Source of the DNA: an uncultured Lachnospiraceae bacterium
GTDB taxonomy: Bacteria; Bacillota; Clostridia; Lachnospirales; Lachnospiraceae
Direction of reading: 5' to 3'
Assembly: GCA_934371475.1 (NCBI GenBank)
Contig: CAKRNX010000080.1
Location: 1-9,649 of the forward strand
DNA: 9,649 nt
The notes beneath the pieces were generated by a model, which was not told the DNA's origin, searched no databases, and saw only the letters and a program-made list of their open reading frames with translations. Below are positions 7,141 through 9,649 of this stretch, piece by piece. Made by a program: the position numbers and the translations under genes. Positions within the stretch are counted from its first letter, which is position 1, and each line of letters opens with the position of its first letter.

Positions 7141-7169
7141 GAACGCCGGGCTTGTAATGTCCGGCGTTC
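7141..7169. terminator. shared intrinsic terminator between the SseB-like gene and lexA
   Basis: GAACGCCGG (7141-7149) and CCGGCGTTC (7161-7169) form a perfect 9-bp GC-rich stem with an 11-nt loop. On the minus strand it lies 21 nt after the lexA stop and is followed by TTCGTTTTTG, as expected of an intrinsic terminator. On the + strand it is followed by a looser T-rich stretch (7178-7190), so it may also end the yhbY operon from the other side. Confidence 0.78.
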
Positions 7170-7190
7170 GCAAATCAGTTTTCTGTTTTG

Positions 7191-7814
7191 TCATTGAAAA
7201 ATACGAAATACTCCAAAAACTTTTCCCAGGATCTGCAGTTCCTGATCCTCTACAATAATCGGATCCATCCGGTCATTCTCCGGCTGAAGACGGATATAAC
7301 CGTCCTCGCGGTAAAATCTCTTAACTGTAGCCGAATCACCAAGTAACGCTACCACTATATCCCCGTTATCCGCTGTATTCTGCCGTTCTACCATGACACA
7401 ATCACCATCCAGGATCCCTGCATTAATCATACTTTCTCCTTTAACGCGAAGCATAAAAGACTGTTTATTCGGCATATACTCTACGGGAATTGGAAAATAA
7501 TTCTCGATATTCTCTTCTGCCAGTATCGGCTGTCCTGCAGCCACCGTGCCAATGATAGGCACATTTACCATTTCCCGGCGTGTCAGATTAAAATGATCGT
7601 CCAGAATTTCAATTGCTCTCGGTTTGGTCGGATCACGTCTGATATAACCGTTTTTCTCAAGGCTCTCCAGATGCGCATGAACAGAAGAAGTGGACTTCAG
7701 GTGTACCGCCTCACAGATCTCACGCACAGCAGGTGGAAATCCTCTGTGCAGTATTTCACTTTTAATATATTCAAGGATTTCTTCCTGTTTGGCCGTTATT
7801 TTTCCGTTTGGCAT
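7191..7814 (-). CDS. lexA: SOS repressor LexA
   Basis: A 207-residue LexA. The N-terminal winged helix-turn-helix (about 1-70) includes GFPPAVREICEAVHLKSTSSVHAHLESL. The C-terminal S24 peptidase fold carries the self-cleavage bond A93-G94 (GTVAAGQPI), the nucleophile S128 (VKGESM) and the base K165 (ATVKRFY). After DNA damage, RecA filaments trigger cleavage at this bond and derepress SOS genes. The ATG at 7814 has AGAAGGGGG a few nucleotides upstream on the minus strand. It is divergent from a LysM protein gene across a region with three LexA-type operators, so it is probably autoregulated. Length and all catalytic residues are normal. It converges on the + strand operon at a shared terminator. 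Confidence 0.98.
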   Translation of the reverse strand: MPNGKITAKQEEILEYIKSEILHRGFPPAVREICEAVHLKSTSSVHAHLESLEKNGYIRRDPTKPRAIEILDDHFNLTRREMVNVPIIGTVAAGQPILAEENIENYFPIPVEYMPNKQSFMLRVKGESMINAGILDGDCVMVERQNTADNGDIVVALLGDSATVKRFYREDGYIRLQPENDRMDPIIVEDQELQILGKVFGVFRIFQ

Positions 7815-8041
7815 TTTTTCGTCCCCCTTCTCTATATCGCGACCATCCGCGGTCCGTCCGGTGATATGTATAACATCTTCCCATTCAATTCGATTTGGTT
7901 ATCCGCTCATGAACGCAGTCGGCTTCACTTATGTCAGTGAAAGCTTTTACGCCCACTGATATAAGCATTCCCCTGACCCACCACGCAGTACTCCGCGTAC
8001 TTGATGCGGGGAAATGTTTATTCTGCGCTCAAACAAAATTT
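7815..8041 (-). promoter_or_regulatory. long, potentially structured 5' leader of lexA
   Basis: No gene is seen in this stretch on either strand. If lexA is transcribed from the promoter at 8048-8076, its leader is about 225 nt. As minus-strand RNA, a closing stem GAGCGCAG/CUGCGUUC (8023-8030 with 7911-7918; 8 pairs, one G-U) encloses two hairpins. Hairpin A pairs 8008-8021 with 7961-7973 and has an inner stem of 5 pairs (7997-8001 with 7987-7991). Hairpin B pairs UCAGUG with CACUGA (7954-7959 with 7934-7939). A competing hairpin pairs 7936-7944 with 7922-7929 and shares bases with hairpin B. A + strand RNA cannot be excluded, because a T9 run (8039-8047) lies 8 nt beyond the closing stem. 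Confidence 0.45.
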
Positions 8042-8047
8042 TTTTTT

Positions 8048-8076
8048 AGTATATCACAGACTGTATAAAAATGCAA
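8048..8076 (-). promoter_or_regulatory. probable lexA promoter
   Basis: On the minus strand, TTGCAT (8076-8071) and TATACT (8053-8048) are separated by 17 nt, and TGA before the -10 gives an extended -10 element. Only three of six -35 bases match consensus. The two overlapping LexA-type sites at 8085-8111 lie just upstream of this -35. Transcription would begin near 8041. Confidence 0.6.
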
Positions 8077-8084
8077 ATAGATTG

Positions 8085-8098
8085 CGAACAGATGTTTA
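8085..8098. promoter_or_regulatory. LexA operator (SOS box) 1
   Basis: CGAACAGATGTTTA matches the Gram-positive SOS box CGAACRNRYGTTYG at all informative positions except the last base. It lies between the divergent lexA and LysM-protein promoters. Confidence 0.82.
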
Positions 8099-8111
8099 GA
8101 ATGTACGTTCG
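8098..8111. promoter_or_regulatory. LexA operator (SOS box) 2
   Basis: AGAATGTACGTTCG matches CGAACRNRYGTTYG apart from the first and fifth bases. Its centre is 13 bp from box 1 and the two share one base, so bound dimers would be adjacent. It ends 8 bp before the -35 of the LysM-protein gene. Confidence 0.65.
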
Positions 8112-8119
8112 ATTTCCTG

Positions 8120-8148
8120 TTGACAAACAAATGTACTGGCGATATAAT
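8120..8148 (+). promoter_or_regulatory. consensus promoter of the yneA-like gene
   Basis: TTGACA (8120-8125) and TATAAT (8143-8148) with a 17-nt spacer: a perfect sigma-A consensus. Such a strong promoter needs tight repression, and operators flank it on both sides. The predicted transcription start is near 8155, inside box 3. Confidence 0.88.
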
Positions 8149-8155
8149 AAATACA

Positions 8156-8167
8156 GAACATTTGTTC
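8156..8167. promoter_or_regulatory. LexA operator (SOS box) 3 at the transcription start
   Basis: GAACATTTGTTC is an inverted GAAC-N4-GTTC core of the SOS box. It deviates from the 14-bp consensus at both flanking bases and one inner position. It covers the predicted start of transcription, so LexA bound here would block initiation of the yneA-like gene. Confidence 0.72.
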
Positions 8168-8193
8168 TATTCTGAAATAGGAGGAATGATACT

Positions 8194-8613
8194 ATGAACC
8201 ATACAGGATCTCAACCATCTACCTACACCGTTCACGCAGCCAGGCATCCTATTGGCACAACGGCTTCCTGCCCCTTAACACAGCGGTGGAACAGACGGCG
8301 CAGGAGAGTACTTCTGCTTCGCAGAATTCTCTTTACCACAGCTGCTGTAGCAGCGGCCATCCTGATCATTCTGGTTCTTACAGGATTTTCCGATTCTTCC
8401 TCTTCATCTGTCCGCGGTTACAAATATTACACAGCTGTTACGGTACAGTACGGCGATACGCTCTGGGATCTGGCCGCGGCTCACATGACAGATACTTATC
8501 CTTCCGTGAAGTCCTATATCCGTGAAGTCAAGCGGATTAACAGTATGAAAAGCGATACGATTTATTACGGCCAAAAACTCATTCTTCCTTATTACTCCAC
8601 AGAGTTCAAATAA
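8194..8613 (+). CDS. membrane-anchored LysM protein, YneA-like SOS division inhibitor candidate
   Basis: A 139-residue protein. Residues 1-44 are polar and then strongly basic (RRRRR at 34-38). One membrane segment spans about 45-64 (ILFTTAAVAAAILIILVLTG), a Ser-rich linker follows, and a single LysM domain occupies about 78-133 (VTVQYGDTLWDLAAAH and YYGQKLILP). The positive-inside rule places LysM outside the membrane, where it would bind peptidoglycan. In Bacillus, YneA has the same single-TM plus LysM layout, is divergent from lexA, and suppresses cell division during SOS. Position, operators and architecture therefore suggest the same role here. The N-terminal extension is longer than in Bacillus YneA. 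The ATG at 8194 is supported by AGGAGG at 8179-8184. Architecture is confident; the division-inhibitor role is inference from context. Confidence 0.82.
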   Translation: MNHTGSQPSTYTVHAARHPIGTTASCPLTQRWNRRRRRVLLLRRILFTTAAVAAAILIILVLTGFSDSSSSSVRGYKYYTAVTVQYGDTLWDLAAAHMTDTYPSVKSYIREVKRINSMKSDTIYYGQKLILPYYSTEFK

Positions 8614-8670
8614 TAACCACACTTAAGGAAAATATAAGGAAAGGTTAGGCAAACCAGCTATTCCATAGTA

Positions 8671-8699
8671 TTGTAAACTATTTTAACCGATGGTATAAT
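8671..8699 (+). promoter_or_regulatory. extended -10 promoter for the DUF1002 gene
   Basis: TTGTAA (8671-8676), 17 nt, TATAAT (8694-8699) with TGG directly before the -10. Transcription would start near 8706, about 62 nt before the ATG. No clear terminator for the upstream LysM gene is seen in 8614-8670. Confidence 0.75.
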
Positions 8700-8767
8700 A
8701 CTTATTAAGTAGAGGGAGTTTTACTTCTATCAAATTATTTTATTATTTTACTGAAAGGGGATATATT

Positions 8768-9649
8768 ATGAAACGGAGACTTTTAAGCAGTCTGGTAGCC
8801 GGTACCCTTTGCCTAGCATTGTGTATGCCGGGATCCATTGTATACGCTGATGGAGAAAAGGTAGTGACACTTGGCGCTGATCTGAGCCCAGATCAGAAAA
8901 ACGCCATTTTGAAGTATTTTGGTATTTTAGGTCAGAATATCAAAACGCTGACCATCAATAACCAGGATGAGAGAGACCATCTGGGATCCTATGTTCCGCT
9001 GGAGCAAATAGGTACCCATACATACAGCTGTGCGCTGGTTTCGCCCACTTCATCCGGCGGTATCAAAGTTAAAACTGCTAACTAAAACTGGGTAACCAGC
9101 AATATGATTGCCAGTACGCTTTCCACATCAGGCGTTGTCAACTGTGATGTCATCGCGGCCTCACCGTTTGAAGTGTCCGGAACAGGAGCTCTGACCGGTA
9201 TTATTATGGCCTATGAGGCAGCCAGCGGCACCACACTTGATCCCGTAAAAAAAGATTTGGCCACACAGGAGCTGATTACAACCGGTAACATTGCTAACCA
9301 GGTAGGTCAGACTCAGGCAACCAATATTGTTAATGAGATCAAGATCCAGGTAATTCAGGGGCAGGCGCAGGATGAGAGTGAAGTAGAGCAGATTGTGGAT
9401 GAAGTTGTAAATGAAAATCCGCAGGTTGAGCTGTCCGATGAAGATCGTGCTCTCCTGACCGGTCTGATGACTCAGATTGCCGAACAGCATTATGACTATG
9501 ATGACATGAAAGATACTCTCGAGCGTGTAGAAGAAAACGTAAATGGATTGAATGATAAAGTAGATCAGCTTCAGTCTGAAGCAGAAACAGACGAAACAGA
9601 CAATCAGCAGGAACCGGAAACGGAAACAGAAGATCCGGACAGCATTCTG
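8768..9649 (+). pseudogene. secreted DUF1002 protein gene interrupted by an in-frame TAA; 3' end outside window
   Basis: The gene starts at ATG 8768 with AAAGGGG upstream and encodes a signal peptide (MKRRLLSSLVAGTLCLALC, probable cleavage after YA27). The mature start VVTLGADLSPDQKNAIL, followed by VPLEQIGT, is typical of DUF1002, a family of exported Firmicutes proteins of unknown function. Codon 106 (9083-9085) is TAA, so the simple product is only 105 residues. The same frame then stays open for 188 codons to the window edge and continues the family: NWVTSNMIASTLSTSGVVNC, then AASPFEVSGTGALTGIIMAYE, ending in a helical, Glu/Thr-rich acidic tail. There is no frameshift. TAA differs from TTA (Leu) and from TAT/TAC (Tyr) by one base, so a single nonsense mutation, a sequencing error or readthrough would explain it. 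An internal ATG at 9104 has no ribosome site. Confidence 0.8.

Noticed and set aside
7815..7870. T-box-like string on the minus strand (GGACCGCGG, similar to the T-box UGGNACCGCG)
   Set aside because: It lacks the full consensus and no terminator/antiterminator pair follows. The start codon is about 40 nt away, and lexA is not an amino-acid gene, so chance is more likely.
7593..7959. Open frames on the + strand across the lexA 5' end and leader
   Set aside because: They overlap the certain lexA coding sequence, have no ribosome site, and resemble no protein family.
8023..8047. Intrinsic terminator on the + strand (hairpin plus T9)
   Set aside because: The T-run begins 8 nt after the stem rather than directly, the closing stem has an A-C mismatch on this strand, and no convincing + strand promoter was seen upstream. 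Kept only as an alternative for the leader RNA.
9104..9649. Separate gene starting at the internal ATG 9104 after the DUF1002 stop
   Set aside because: No ribosome site precedes it, and the protein is the direct in-frame continuation of DUF1002 without its own signal peptide.

Overview
The window looks like chromosomal DNA of a strictly anaerobic clostridium, most likely Lachnospiraceae or a close relative. The basis is mid-range base composition, strong AGGAGG-type ribosome sites, the yhbY-nadD-yqeK-rsfS gene order, an anaerobic CbiK chelatase, a DUF1002 secreted protein and a Bacillus/Clostridium-type SOS box. This taxonomic call is inference from content; no database was consulted.

Region 1 (1-3234, + strand) holds the 3' part of an AprA-like FAD oxidoreductase, a small 2[4Fe-4S] ferredoxin-type partner overlapping it by 14 nt, and a protein with an NlpC/P60 peptidase domain. 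Region 2 (3231-4200) is cbiK (sirohydrochlorin metal chelatase) with its own sigma-A-like promoter, whose -35 box contains the stop codon of the preceding gene, and a leader carrying two inverted repeats. Region 3 (4234-7060) is a tight operon, yhbY-nadD-yqeK-rsfS-SseB-like, driven by an extended -10 promoter. It combines ribosome assembly and silencing (YhbY, RsfS), NAD synthesis (NadD) and Ap4A-type nucleotide hydrolysis (YqeK).

Region 4 (7080-8613) is an SOS module. lexA lies on the minus strand and converges on the region 3 operon at a shared terminator hairpin. Divergent from it on the + strand is a gene for a membrane-anchored LysM protein that resembles the Bacillus SOS division inhibitor YneA in architecture and position. 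The 379-nt divergent region contains three LexA-type operators, a consensus-perfect TTGACA-N17-TATAAT promoter for the yneA-like gene, a probable lexA promoter on the other strand, and about 225 nt of potentially structured lexA leader RNA.

Region 5 (8671-9649) is a secreted DUF1002 protein gene with a good promoter and signal peptide. It is interrupted by one in-frame TAA at codon 106, after which the same frame stays open and family-like to the window edge. The most notable items are the structured lexA leader with mutually exclusive hairpins, the three-operator SOS switch with the YneA-like gene, and the in-frame stop in the DUF1002 gene. I did not find a clear undescribed multi-gene system such as defence, CRISPR or a mobile element.
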